From Choristoneura fumiferana (Eukaryota; Arthropoda; Insecta; Lepidoptera; Tortricidae), in contig NC_133473.1 of NCBI RefSeq assembly GCF_025370935.1, positions 2,850,728-2,914,727 on the forward strand: DNA of 64,000 nt. The letters run 5' to 3'. This document shows, in pieces, positions 18,780 through 29,480 of the stretch. The notes below the pieces were generated by a model. The model did no database searches. It saw only the letters and a list, made by a program, of their open reading frames with translations, and was not told where the DNA came from. Within the stretch, counting starts at the first letter, position 1. The number at the start of each line of letters is the position of its first letter. A program made the position numbers and the translations under genes.

Positions 18780-21617
18780 CGACCAGGATTTTAAGAATTG
18801 TGATCAACAGTGGCCTATGAAAAGAAGAGAGAGTAATATTTGTAATGAAATACATATAATCAAAATAATTATTAATTTTGTTTCCTATCATATTATTGTA
18901 TCAAAATATTGAAATTCAAGACAAACGGGTTGACATTTGACATCTAACATTCTTCGAAATTCTGAAATTGGCATTCCTGAAAAAACACGTAAGTTCCGAT
19001 ACAAAATTACGCAAACTGATTATTGCTGAGATTATTCTGGTATACTATTAAAAATGGCATCAATACAAAATTATATAAAAATTCAAGTGGACTTATTACA
19101 AAAAGTAGAAAAGGATCATATCAACTTTAAAAAGTCGCCTAAAGAAAGACTAACTGTAGGCTATTGCCAAGGTCGTTTGGAGGCGTTGGAAGCGTATTGG
19201 ACGGACTTCAAAAGTACACACGAGAAGTTGATACTAAATGCCACTGAGGAAGATACAAAATCATCGGTGTACTTTACTGAGAATGTCTTTGAGTCACTTG
19301 AAGAGAGGTACTATATATACAAAGGTGATCTCAAAAATGTACTTCAGATATTAAATACAAAACATACCGATCAGCCACAACCACAACCGAATAAGTCATC
19401 GTCATCATGTAACGAGCTTAAATTGCCCCAAATTCAAATACCATCTTTCAGCGGTAACTACGCCGAATGGCAAGCATTCCACGACTTATTTACGGTGCTC
19501 ATAGACACAAACACGTCACTTCAAAACGTGCAAAAGCTGCATTACCTTAAAGCCAGCTTAAAGGGAGATGCAGAAGTTTTGTTGCGGCAGTTTTCGATCA
19601 CAGAGGACAACTATGACGAAGCTTGGTCGGTACTTAAGAGGCGGTATGACAACAAAAGGTACATAGCAAATACGATTTTTAAGAAATTCTTTGGTCAGAA
19701 AACGTTAGTGCATGAATCAGCCGCGGGCTTAAAACAGCTTCTGGATACATCTGTTGAATGCATGAATGCACTTAAACTTCTGGGATTGCCTACAATACAT
19801 TGGGATGCAATTGTCAACTATGTCATCGTATCGAAATTAGACACCGATAGTCACAAACATTGGGAACAACAGATCAGTGAAGATGAAGTGAAACAACTCC
19901 CGAGTTTTAAACAATTGCAGTCATTCCTAGAGACAAGATTCCAGACTTTAGAAATGGTGGAACCAGTATACAAATGTCAAAAACAATTTAACTCGAAAAC
20001 ATTTCACGTAACAACTAATATAAACAGGTATGTTTGCAGGTATGTTTGCAGAGGCACGCGTTGACGGCTTTGCAGCGATACTGCGCAAGAGAGTAGCCTC
20101 CCTGATGCGCCGTGTGCGCGGCGGCCCCAACAGCCTCCTAGCCGTGGTGACGGATAACCCTGCTAGTTCAATGGCTAAGCACTGGAATTCCATTCATATG
20201 GCTTCCAGGGGCGGTATTTATAAGCTAATGAATTAGAATTGAATAATATTAGAAAAATTAATTTTAATTTTGACTTTAATTTTGATTGTAATTTTGATGT
20301 ATTTTATTTTGATTTTGATTATTAATTTTGATGATAATTTTATTTCTTTGTGTTACTAACCCTTTTAAATGAGATTACATGTTACTAACAATCTATGGAC
20401 CCTGGTCTGCAATAAACGTTTTATTATTATTATTATTATTATAATAACATCAATAGAATATTAAAATGTGCATTTTGTAAGGAAAGTCACTACATCTTCA
20501 ATTGTAAGCAATTCAGAAATCAATCAGTGGAAGACAGATACAATTTCGTGAAGAACAATGGATTATGTTTCAATTGCCTCATCCCAAATCACAAGATATT
20601 TCATTGCAAGCAAAAAACCTCATGTCAAGTATGTGGGAGGCGGCATCATTCGCTTCTACATAGATATTCACAACAAACCGTGGATAAGGAAGAAAACAAG
20701 ACAGTACAAACAAACAAAGAAGTAATGAAGGTAGTAGCACACGTAAGGTCAAGTGAAGAAGAGGAAGAAAGCCACAATATTTTGTTGGCAACAGCACTGG
20801 TGGGCATTAAGTCAAGATCAGGAGAGATTCATGTCTGCCGTGCCTTACTTGACCAAGGATCCGAAGCCTCATTTGTCACGGCGCAGTTGGCCGAGTTGTT
20901 GAACTTGGACATAACGGCTATCAGCGGGACGGTTTCCGGATTAGGTGATGGTAACAACGTGTGCATTAAACAAATGGTGGGTTTACAAATCATGTCAAGG
21001 TATGAGACTGATTTCTCTGTAAAGGTAAATGCTTATGTATTAAAGTCATTAACACGTAGATTACCTTCTAGGGAAATAAAAGGCTGTCTTTGGCCTCAAC
21101 TTGATAATATGAAGTTAGCGGACCCCACTTTTAACAAACCGGGATTGATTGATATCCTTCTCGGAGCTGATGTTTTCTGCAAAATCATAGACTCAGGTTT
21201 CATGAGAGGGCCGGGTGACGTAGTCGCTCAGCATACACACTTGGGTTGGATTTTGTCAGGAAATACTAACACGAATTCTATTAATTCACAGCAATATATC
21301 ACAAGTTTTCATATTACCAGGGATGTGCAAGAGGATAAGAATCTTTTAAAGAAATTCTGGGAAACAGAAACTGATTCCATTACAACCAAGAAAACTTGGT
21401 CTAAGAAAGAAGAAAAATGGGAAGAAATGTACAAGAAAACAACAGCAACTGATGGCACTGAAAAATATATTGTACCTTTAAAACAAAATATCGAAGACAC
21501 TGTAAAGTTATGTGGAGACACTAAACAACAAGCTGTATTAAGATTTAAACAACTAAAAAGGAAGTTCAACAAAAATTAGAAGTTGAAGAATGAATACAAT
21601 AAAGTTATACACGAAAA
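18780..21617 (+). mobile_element. BEL/Pao LTR-retrotransposon fragment (gag, zinc knuckles, protease; RT truncated)
   Basis: The gag ORF starts at 19054 with the usual BEL/Pao layout (a coiled N-terminal part, then LPQIQIPSFSGNYAEWQAFH and DEAWSVLKRRYDN). After a LINE insertion at 20029-20447, the polyprotein resumes with CFNC...H...C and CQVCGRRHH zinc knuckles. A protease region follows with active-site-like LLDQGSEASFV at about 20850-20880 and LLGADVF. The protein stops at 21579 and the homology ends near 21617, before the RT catalytic motifs. Neither LTR is present. 18780-19053 may be leader sequence. The element cannot be autonomous. Confidence 0.85.
20029..20447 (+). mobile_element. LINE 3' end inserted in the BEL/Pao gag
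   Basis: It encodes a C-terminal peptide with ILRKRVASLMRRVRGGPNSL and PASSMAKHWNS, typical of the last residues of an R1/CR1-type LINE polymerase. An AT-rich 3' UTR and a (tta)n tail at about 20420-20445 follow. It is 5'-truncated. It splits the gag reading between residues reading NINR on both sides. Confidence 0.7.
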
Positions 21618-21618
21618 G

Positions 21619-21675
21619 CAATTTGTACTGTCATTTCCTCGGTCAACAAAATTTAGATTATTTAAACATTAAACA
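21619..21675 (+). repeat. Right copy of the ~57-bp direct repeat
   Basis: Near-identical to 18713-18771. It ends where the truncated gene copy at 21662-21878 begins. Confidence 0.85.
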
Positions 21676-21878
21676 ATGCGTAGGCTGGGGCACGGGCTGG
21701 GGCGCGGGCTGGGGCTGGGGCGTGGGCTAGGAGCCGCTCCTGGAACAAAACCAAATTCAAAAATTTAAAGATCAGGGGAAAACAAGCGTAAAAAATAAAT
21801 TCAAAGAAGGAAAAGATAATAGATCAGGTGATATATACTCACTTTAAATATGGCAAGAACCAAACTTCCTTTATCCAT
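21662..21878 (-). pseudogene. Truncated duplicate of the two-exon gene at 21935-22356
   Basis: The first exon (21843-21878, MDKGSLVLAIFK), the gtgagtat donor, the intron and the ttgttccag acceptor are all duplicated. Exon 2 (21662-21739) keeps only the first two or three codons in common. It then reads an Ala-Pro-Arg-rich stretch and stops inside the 57-bp direct repeat. The predicted product is 37 aa. It probably arose by tandem duplication of a ~200-bp unit followed by a rearrangement at the repeat junction. Confidence 0.65.
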
Positions 21879-21934
21879 ATTTCGAAAAAAAAGCTGCGAG
21901 TATTTTGCGCTACACCTACCGATCCTATGATATG

Positions 21935-22356
21935 CTATGAGTAGAGTTCAAAACCATCGTCGCTCTCCTCATCGCTCTCCTCATCGCTCTCGCCCGCAGG
22001 TCGCACTCGACAACCTCCGGGTACCCAGACAACCGATGCCAGGTAAACTCCGTGCGCTAAATACCCATCATAAAATAGCAGATATGGCTCCGAAAACATC
22101 CGATCAATCTGGAGACTCTCATCCTCCCAAGGATCGTTTTCTAACCTTTCCTTGCGCGCTATTGCCCGCTCACGGCGCACGAGTCTTCCAGCAGCTTGAT
22201 ACTGCTGTCGGAGCCACTCCTGGAACAAAACCAAATTCAAAATTCAAAGATCGGAGGAAAACAAGTATAAAAATAAATTCAAAGAAGGAAAAGATAATAG
22301 ATCAGATGAAATATACTCACTTTAAATATGGCAAGAACCAAACTTCCTTTATCCAT
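21935..22356 (-). CDS. Small two-exon gene, unknown function, 106 aa
   Basis: Exon 1 is 22321-22356 (12 codons, MDKGSLVLAIFK). The intron 22220-22320 has donor gtgagta and acceptor tttgttccag, and exon 2 is 21935-22219. The junction is in phase. The product has a basic helical region (EWLRQQYQAAGRLVRRERA), a middle part with YLLFYDGYLAHGVYLASVVW, and an acidic tail with three ESDEESDEE-type repeats. No signal peptide or membrane segment was seen. I recognise no family. Conservation of start codon, splice sites and the intron in a duplicate next door supports a real transcript. The plus-strand ORF over the same bases is a shadow. Confidence 0.6.
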
Positions 22357-22451
22357 ATTTCGAAAAAAAAGCTGCGAGTATTTTGCGCTACACCTGCCGA
22401 TCCGAAAGCTATTTTAGTTGAAAGACTCTTAGTAGCACAGCATCGGAAATC

Positions 22452-22617
22452 AAAACAAATGCATAAGAACTATGCTTCAGTATTCGGTTGGATATAACCT
22501 GATATTATAAGACATAAGATCACCTAGACAGCGAGGAAGACATGTGTTAACCAAACAAATGCATAAGATCTGTGCTTCGGTTTTTGGTTGGAGATAATCC
22601 AATATTATAAGACATCA
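22452..22617 (-). repeat. Pair of ~64-bp direct repeats upstream of the two-exon gene
   Basis: aaacaaatgcataagaacta...aatattataagacat-like units occur at 22452-22515 and 22554-22617, 102 bp apart. They lie in the 5' flank of the minus-strand gene and could be promoter repeats. Confidence 0.65.
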
Positions 22618-22660
22618 TTCAGACGGAAGCATTCCCAAGCGTATATTAATAATAATAATA

Positions 22661-23258
22661 ATAATAAATGAGAACACCACCATTTGCTTTATTATGAGTG
22701 GTGAGGAACATCGCTATTGCGGGATAGTAGTAGATTCTCCAACTTATTATTAAGAATGTTCAAGAATTTTTAACGTTATCATCACTCGTGTTATGGTTTT
22801 AATATTATCACCATTCGCATTGTGAATAGAACAAATTTATAAAGAATTATATGAATAATATCATCGTTTTTCTTGAAAATGCTAGCAGTAACAGCATCAT
22901 CATGCGATAATAAATGGAAACATCGCCATTTGCTTTATTATGAGTGGTGGGGGAACATTGCTATTGCAGGATAGTAGTAGAATCTTCAACGAGTGTTCAA
23001 GAATTTTTAATGTTATCATCACTCATGTTACGATTTTAATATTATCACCATTCGCATTGTGAATAGAACAAATTTAAAAAGAATTATATGAATAAATATC
23101 ACCGTTTTTCTTGAAAATTCTAGCAGTAACAGCGCCATCATGTGATAATAAATGGAAACATCGTCATTTGCTTTATTATGGTGGGGGAACATTGCTATCG
23201 CAGGATAGTAGTAGAATCTTCAACTTGGTATTAAGAATGTTCAAGAATTCCTAATTCT
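22661..23258. repeat. Tandem array, ~246-bp period, 2.4 copies
   Basis: Units start at ataataaatg near 22661, 22907 and 23145 (spacings 246 and 238). They share catttgctttattatgagtg, gatagtagtagaatcttcaa and tatcaccattcgcattgtga. 23259-23545 has no further feature I can support. Confidence 0.85.
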
Positions 23259-23545
23259 TATACTCGCTCTTATAAATAGTATTTAAAGTATAATAGCATA
23301 ACCAAGTCCTCGCACTATCATACATTATCAAGTCCTCACGCCATCATTATCCTTACACCTGAAGTAATACTAATACTAAAACAATGAAAATACTAGAGAA
23401 ATAAATAGTGTTATACTTACTGACTTGAGATGAAAGGAGGTGTTAGTAGCAGTTTATATAGGTCTCACGATTGTTTTAATACGTTCGTTTATACTTCTTG
23501 TGCACTGCTTTGCTTCTGGTTGAATGAGTAGAGCGCAACAGATGA

Positions 23546-24160
23546 TTAAAGCCATAATTTATATATCACATCGTCCTCCTGCTGACCCTCAACCATCTTC
23601 TTAGCCCACTTCACGTACGTAGCATAAAGCTCAAGGTTAACCTTCAGAGCTCCATGCACTGATTGCCGACTAGCTATTAGCTCAATAACACGGCTCCTGA
23701 CCTCGGTCAAGAACTCTGCGGGGGTGAGAATAGGTGCGCGGCTAAACACCCGGTAGCTAGCGATACGTGATTTGAAGGTGCTTTTTATCATCTGCACACA
23801 CTCATCTTCATATGTGCATACCTTATTTTTATGAGCGGCACTTCGGTGGTGGGTATGTAGGTTTTGTACATCCATACAACAAACTTCACATCTCAGCTTC
23901 TTACGGAGCGGCTCATCGCTATTATTCTTACGGGGCGGCTCATCGCTGTTACCACCCCCACTGCTACGTTTGCTTGCGGTGCGCTTCTTACACTTTAACA
24001 AATGGCGTGTGAGGGAATCCGGTCGTGATAACATTTTCTCACAGCTCGGACACTTTGAAAGCTGTGCTGCTGTACCAACCCGCTTCTTGCAATAGCCGAG
24101 ATGCCGCTCGAGGTCGCCCCTCCTTGTAAAAACCGTCTTACAATATTCGCAGACAAACAT
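23546..24160 (-). CDS. C2H2 zinc-finger ORF, 204 aa, with a Polinton/DNA-virus-polymerase-N-terminus-like domain
   Basis: Three N-terminal zinc-binding motifs are visible: CEYC...H...C at residues 4-24, CPSC...H...C at about 38-58, and CEVC...H...H at about 89-109. A Ser/Glu/Arg-rich linker separates fingers 2 and 3. The C-terminal half has STFKSRIASYRVFSR, AEFLTEVRSRVIELI and HGALKVNLELYATYVKWAKK. From memory of the family, this pattern resembles the region ahead of the polymerase domain in invertebrate Polinton/adintovirus-like proteins; no search was run. The ORF stops soon after, so no polymerase domain is present: either a truncated remnant or a short derived protein. No upstream start competes with 24160. 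Confidence 0.6.
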   Translation of the reverse strand: MFVCEYCKTVFTRRGDLERHLGYCKKRVGTAAQLSKCPSCEKMLSRPDSLTRHLLKCKKRTASKRSSGGGNSDEPPRKNNSDEPLRKKLRCEVCCMDVQNLHTHHRSAAHKNKVCTYEDECVQMIKSTFKSRIASYRVFSRAPILTPAEFLTEVRSRVIELIASRQSVHGALKVNLELYATYVKWAKKMVEGQQEDDVIYKLWL

Positions 24161-24364
24161 TTTAAAATAATATTGATGCTTGAGAAGATGTCAAGATCAT
24201 ACAAAGTCTTGGGAGCTAATGTGGCGAATAGTAAATGATATTTACTAATATACCTTCCATTTACACCGCCCAGGAGAAATATACCACAAAATTAAGCTTC
24301 TGATTAGATCACCGAGAGGGTAGAGGTTTTTATACATCCGCTGCTCATAAGAGCCTCAACTGCT

Positions 24365-24600
24365 AGCCATAATAGGGCCGGTTTAAATAGGCTATAGACG
24401 ATAGCTGCTGTCTCTAACAGGTTATCTCACCATAGATCGGTTTGAATAGGCTATAGGCTGCTCATAACAGGCTGATTTGAATAGGCTATAGACGATAGCT
24501 GCTGCCTCTATCAGCTTATGGCCACTATCTACTGTCTATATCGGTCTATCTTTAACAGCCACCGCTAATAGCAGGTCGGTTTAAACAGGCTGATTTAAAT
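24365..24600. repeat. Irregular tandem repeats of an aataggctatag motif
   Basis: ggtttraataggctatagac and gatagctgctgyctctaaca-like modules recur four or five times in variable order. 24600-25860 beyond it shows only short repeats (acccgagaggtagc near 25020-25180, an atgatg run at 24610) and no convincing gene. Confidence 0.7.
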
Positions 24601-25929
24601 AGCCCTCCAATGATGATGATGATGAGAGGTTAGTAGGGTATTATTAGGGATTCCAGATCACATCCGTTCCAGTGTAAGTAGAGCTCTCTATGAAGTATCT
24701 TGAGTATGTAAGTTGTGGTTCATGTTATAGTGGTTTAGTGAAAAGTGATGTTGTTGTGAGCTCTCTACCGGTGTTGAGAGTATGGCTGGGTGGGGTCTAG
24801 TTGAGCCGGTGGTTGACGGTGGTGGAGCAGAAGAAGACGTGTGAGCGTTGCTATAATACTCCTTTCTTTTTCAGCAGTACTTTCACCCTCCGATCCCGGG
24901 CTGAAGGTGACAGAAGCGCGCACGGTTCTAACCTGAAAAATATTATTTGGAAGTGTAAGCACCGGTCGTGGAACCTTATATTAAGAAATAACCCTCTTGA
25001 ATAGAAAAATAAACTGATTTTTTTTAGCTACCCGAGGTGACACATCTGGAAGTTGCTAACTATCTAGTAGGTTGGTATATGGGCGGGCGCCCGCCAATCA
25101 TTTACCTAAGTATCTGCTACCCGTTTGAGAGGTAGCTGATTGTCTGCCCGTTATTTACCCGAGAGGTAGCCTACCCGGGAGTGCTGGGCTAAGCAGATTG
25201 ATTGCATTAATGTTCCCTCAATGAAAGAAATCTTTTTTTGAGGGCGGCTCTTATCAGTATCCATACGTTGATTGCAGCCGACTTACATCGATATAAACAA
25301 GCGTTGAGAACCTTTAACCGCTAATCTTAAAAAAGCAGTACTCGCGCGATCATACGTTCTGATGCAAATCAAGTGCATACTATAATTAAAATGAAATGTT
25401 GGTTCTCCTCAAATGTGGTGGATGGTGTGGTAAAACATATGAAATCTCTTCATGCTTTGCAGATGGACTTACCTGATACTGAAATCACTTTCACACTTTA
25501 ACTTTATACTAAAACAATTAAACTTGTAATCTGAATGGAGACTCGGTTTGAAATGAGCAATGAATATTCGTTTTGCGAGCTCCCGAGGCTGGTGGTGTGG
25601 GCGTTATGATAAGCTAGCTCAGCTTCCTATCGTCCATTCTTATCGCTTGCCTGCTGGCGGAATATGCAAACAGTTAAACCGATTCTGGAATAATATTATT
25701 AGGTTATGCGTTTAAGTTGTGCTCCCGTTTACTGGTTACCAGCGCCGCTTATGGGATAGCCCGCCCGATAACGCGGTTGCTATGGAGGCACCTGCTATCC
25801 ACCTAAGGGTCTGCTGTATAAGCATCGGCCGGCTGTCTGTTATTTTTTGGTCCAACAATGGACTCCACAGTAAATATGATACTAGTAAATAGAAATCTAC
25901 ATAATTTCTACTATAATACTATTTTATCG

Positions 25930-26400
25930 TCCAACTAGTGTTTACCCGCGGCTTCGCACACGTAAATCATTAGGTCCAGCAGCTGAAATACCGGGATTTT
26001 TAAAAATTGACGTGGGAATTCCCGAAAATTAAATCGTTGTTTTCATTGACATTACATTAAAAACAATCATGGTCAAATTTCATGACTCTAAGCCCAGCGG
26101 TTATTAGTTCGAAATTTTATTCCTATCTCGTGGGAATATCGAAATAAAAAGTAGGCTATGTTTTATTCCAGATGTCAAACCATCTACATACCAATTTTCA
26201 TGACTCTAAGCTGAGCGGTTGTTATTTCAAGATTTTATCCCTATCCCATGGGAATATCGGGATAAAAAGTATCCTATGTTGTAATCCAGGTTATCTAACT
26301 TTTCGCCAAATTTCATCCAAATCCGTCCAGCCGTTTCAGCGTGAAGAAGTAACAAACATACTCACTCACTCACTCACAAACTTTCACATTTATAATATTA
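25930..26400 (-). repeat. Dispersed repeat ending in the actaatattataaa motif, minus
   Basis: It carries acccgcggcttcgcacacgt at one end and ttcacatttataatattagt at the other. It is the reverse of copies at 34686-34980, 58740-58920 and 62441-62640. No coding region survives. It marks the right edge of the atypical island. Confidence 0.6.
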
Positions 26401-26478
26401 GTAGGATTAGTAGGATATAGTAGGAAGTAGGATAGTAGGAAGTAGGATAGTAGGAAGTAGGATAGTAGGATAGGATTA
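26398..26478. repeat. (AGTAGGAT)n-type minisatellite
   Basis: Tandem aggatagtaggaagt units. 26480-26905 is AT-rich sequence without a recognisable feature. Confidence 0.85.
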
Positions 26479-26907
26479 GAAACATTTATAAACCTTCATT
26501 AAATAGTGTAACTTAACACAAATAATTATATCTACGAATAAATTAATTTGCAGAGCCAGCCATAATTATCGGTAGGTAAGGTTGGTTCAGTCAAATAATT
26601 AATTTTGTTGGTACAGCACTAAATTTCCAGAGACTAGACCGACTATAGACCAACTTCGGTGAGGAAAAAATTATCATGTCAATTTGACAAATATAACGGA
26701 TTTTCGTCTTCCAATTAATTCTATAAAATAAACATATTTACACGATTATTTAATGATAAAATGATTGTTAAAAACAGTGGTGAGCTCATTGAGATGTGAA
26801 TATGATCGGGATTGGCGTTCAAATGTAAGTAACTACGGAGTAATCGTGAAAAATTGCTTTGTTTACACAATTGATTTTTTCCATTGAATAGTACTTTACC
26901 ACATAGT

Positions 26908-27012
26908 GCAAAACTCGAACTTCGTGTTGCCGTCCCGCTGACGCTTATGTCATTTAATATGCGAGTGAAAGGGACGGTGCGATACGAACTTCGATTTGCG
27001 AGTTTCGTAGTA
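26908..27012. mobile_element. Short fold-back element
   Basis: gcaaaactcgaacttcgtgt and cgaacttcgatttgcgagtt are inverted arms. ccgtccc pairs with gggacgg inside. Confidence 0.6.
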
Positions 27013-27065
27013 GCCCCTCTGCAACCACTTACTTTTTTTTCTTAATTCGTAACAAAGATTCATAT

Positions 27066-27842
27066 TGTTACGTTCGTGGGGTGGGTTCGTGATTGAAAAG
27101 CACTTTTAACACCGATGAATAAGAGTAGGATTTATTTTCACACTGTTACTTAACTTTACAAAACACTTAAAAACAGTTCACAGTAATTTCGCACTCTAAA
27201 ACTCGCTTACAAGTCGCTTTGATTCTCTTCGATGTTTATCGCTCGGTATCGCATTCGAAACTGTCCTCCGCCGCAACCTCACCCGGCTTATATACCCCCG
27301 GTGAATCGGTCCACAAAGTTCGAGAACAGTCCAGCTAGGACGTCATACCTACATCTCGAATGTTCCGGAAACGAGTAGAATGTCTGTCTCTTTCATGTGC
27401 TATCTCTCTCACACAGTTACTAGAATATTCCGGAAACAGGATCATCAGTCTGTTTCTCTCAGACATATAGGCTATCCTTGTCACACACCTTCTCGAATGT
27501 TCTCAGTATAGCTGTCTCTTTCTAATCGTGCTATCTCTTTCACTCCTATGGAAAATTTCGCCATATACTGAAATGTACTTCAGAGGCCCATAAGGGGTCC
27601 TGAAAACGCCTGAAAACGGGTTTTCAGGTTATGGCGTCATCGGATAGAGGGTGGCCTGAAACGGACTGAAAACATGTTTCAGGCGCCTGAAAACAACGGC
27701 AACTTGGGTGAAATTTTGATAAACTAATATGTGATAGAGCATCCTCTGAAACGGCCTGAAACCGTATTCCAGCCTACTGAAAACGCCTCCAATGGGTCGA
27801 AAAGCACAATCAAAGTTTCCACCTAACCCACCGCCGTAACAA
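27066..27842 (-). mobile_element. Solo LTR of an LTR retrotransposon, minus orientation
   Basis: It begins TGTTACG and ends CGTAACA, and is flanked by a 4-bp ATAT duplication (27062-27065 and 27843-27846). Read on minus it has a U3 with CCTGAAAAC repeats, a TATATAAG box (27287-27294), an AATAAA signal (27131-27136) and a terminal CA. The 777-bp length and target duplication fit a Ty3/gypsy- or BEL-like element. No internal coding region remains. Confidence 0.75.
27319..27502 (-). promoter_or_regulatory. Cluster of heat-shock elements in the solo LTR
   Basis: Two perfect GAAnnTTCnnGAA sites (27358-27370 and 27423-27435) are joined by a TTCnnGAA site at 27319-27327 and a GAAnnTTC site at 27495-27502. 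All lie upstream of the minus-strand TATA box, 25 to 210 bp away, the layout of a heat-shock promoter. Confidence 0.7.
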
Positions 27843-28077
27843 TATGTTTGGACAGGCTAAGGTGCAGCCAGTTACATATTTTAAATTATGGTTTTTACAC
27901 AGAATAAAAACTTTTCGAACATAATCCATAGCCTGCCAACATTTAAGTAAGTAACGCGTATTCTTAATATCGTCACAGGTACGTTTAATATAGTATTAGT
28001 ATAATTATTATGCCATCTACGAAGACGCGTGATTTAGTCAAAATTAGACATTAATGACATTGTAATACGAACCACAG

Positions 28078-29480
28078 CACGCGTCATCGTGAATGACTCT
28101 ATGTAGAATTAAATACTGATCAAAAGGAATCAAACACGACATATCTGCTATTATTTCTTCAAGAGTATACTGGTGGGCTGGATATCCTGGCTGCAGCATC
28201 AGCTCGTGTTGCCACCACTGCATTGTGTGTAGAATCAATTACTGATCCAAATGAATCCAAACACGACATATCTGCTATTATTTCTTCAAGAGTATACTGG
28301 TGGGCTGGATATCCTGGCTGCAGCATCAGCTCGTGTTGCCACCACTGCATTGTGTGTAGAATCAATTACTGATCCAAATGAATCCAAACACGACATATCT
28401 GCTATTATTTCTTCAAGAGTATACTGGTGGGCTGGATATCCTGGCTGCAGCATCAGCTCGTGTTGCCACCACTGCATTGTGTGTAGAATCAATTACTGAT
28501 CCAAATGAATCCAAACACGACATATCTGCTATTATTTCTTCAAGAGTATACTGGTGGGCTGGATATCCTGGCTGCAGCATCAGCTCGTGTTGCCACCACT
28601 GCAGTGTGTGTAGAATCAATTACTGATCCAAATGAATCCAAACACGACATATCTGCTATTATTTCTTCAAGAGTATACTGGTGGGCTGGATATCCTGGCT
28701 GCAGCATCAGCTCGTGTTGCCACCACTGCAGTGTGTGTAGAATCAATTACTGATCCAAATGAATCCAAACACGACATATCTGCTATTATTTCTTCAAGAG
28801 TATACTGGTGGGCTGGATATCCTGGCTGCAGCATCAGCTCGTGTTGCCACCCACTGCATTGTGTGTAGAATCAATTACTGATCCAAATGAATCCAAACAC
28901 GACATATCTGCTATTATTTCTTCAAGAGTATACTGGTGGGCTGGATATCCTGGCTGCAGCATCAGCTCGTGTTGCCACCACTGCAGTGTGTGTAGAATCA
29001 ATTACTGATCCAAATGAATCCAAACACGACATATCTGCTATTATTTCTTCAAGAGTATACTGGTGGGCTCGATATCCTGGCTGCAGCATCAGCTCGTGTT
29101 GCCACCACTGCAGTGTTTGTAGAATCAATTACTGATCCAAATGAATCCAAACACGACATATCTGCTATTATTTCTTCAAGAGTATACTGGTGGGCTGGAT
29201 ATCCTGGCTGCAGCATCAGCTCGTGTTGCCACCACTGCATTGTGTGTAGAATCAATTACTGATCCAAATGAATCCAAACACGACATATGTGCTATTATTT
29301 TTTATAGAGTGTACTAGTGTGCTGGATATCCTGGCTGCAGCATCAGCTCATCCTGTTGCCACGATTGCATTGTATGTAGAATCAAATACCGATCGAAACG
29401 AATCCAAACACGATATATCTGCTATGGTTTTATCAAGAGTTTACCTACTAGTGTTCTGGATATCCTGGCTGCAGCATCAG
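28078..29480. repeat. 127-bp minisatellite, 11 copies
   Basis: The anchor gatatcctggctgcagcatc occurs at 28181, 28308, 28435, 28562, 28689, 28816, 28944, 29071, 29198, 29325 and 29459. The central eight copies are nearly identical and the outer ones diverged. Open frames in it are repeat artefacts. 27843-28077 just before it has no feature I can name. Confidence 0.95.

Noticed and set aside
21937..22497. 186-residue plus-strand ORF
   Set aside because: Antisense shadow of the spliced minus-strand gene at 21935-22356. Only the minus strand has splice-site and duplication support.
23812..24012. Plus-strand ORF with repeated SYGAAHR
   Set aside because: Antisense of the zinc-finger ORF linker.
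24801..25004. 67-residue plus ORF with cttttcag and a downstream AATAAA
   Set aside because: No family resemblance, and no partner exon could be found. The splice-like signal alone is not enough.
28044..29262. Repeated 68-82-residue ORFs on both strands
   Set aside because: They repeat every 127 bp because the DNA is a minisatellite. There is no start-site or codon logic, and the same peptide occurs in both strands' frames.
28078..29480. CRISPR-like array
   Set aside because: The units are directly adjacent 127-bp tandem repeats without spacers, in a eukaryotic genome.
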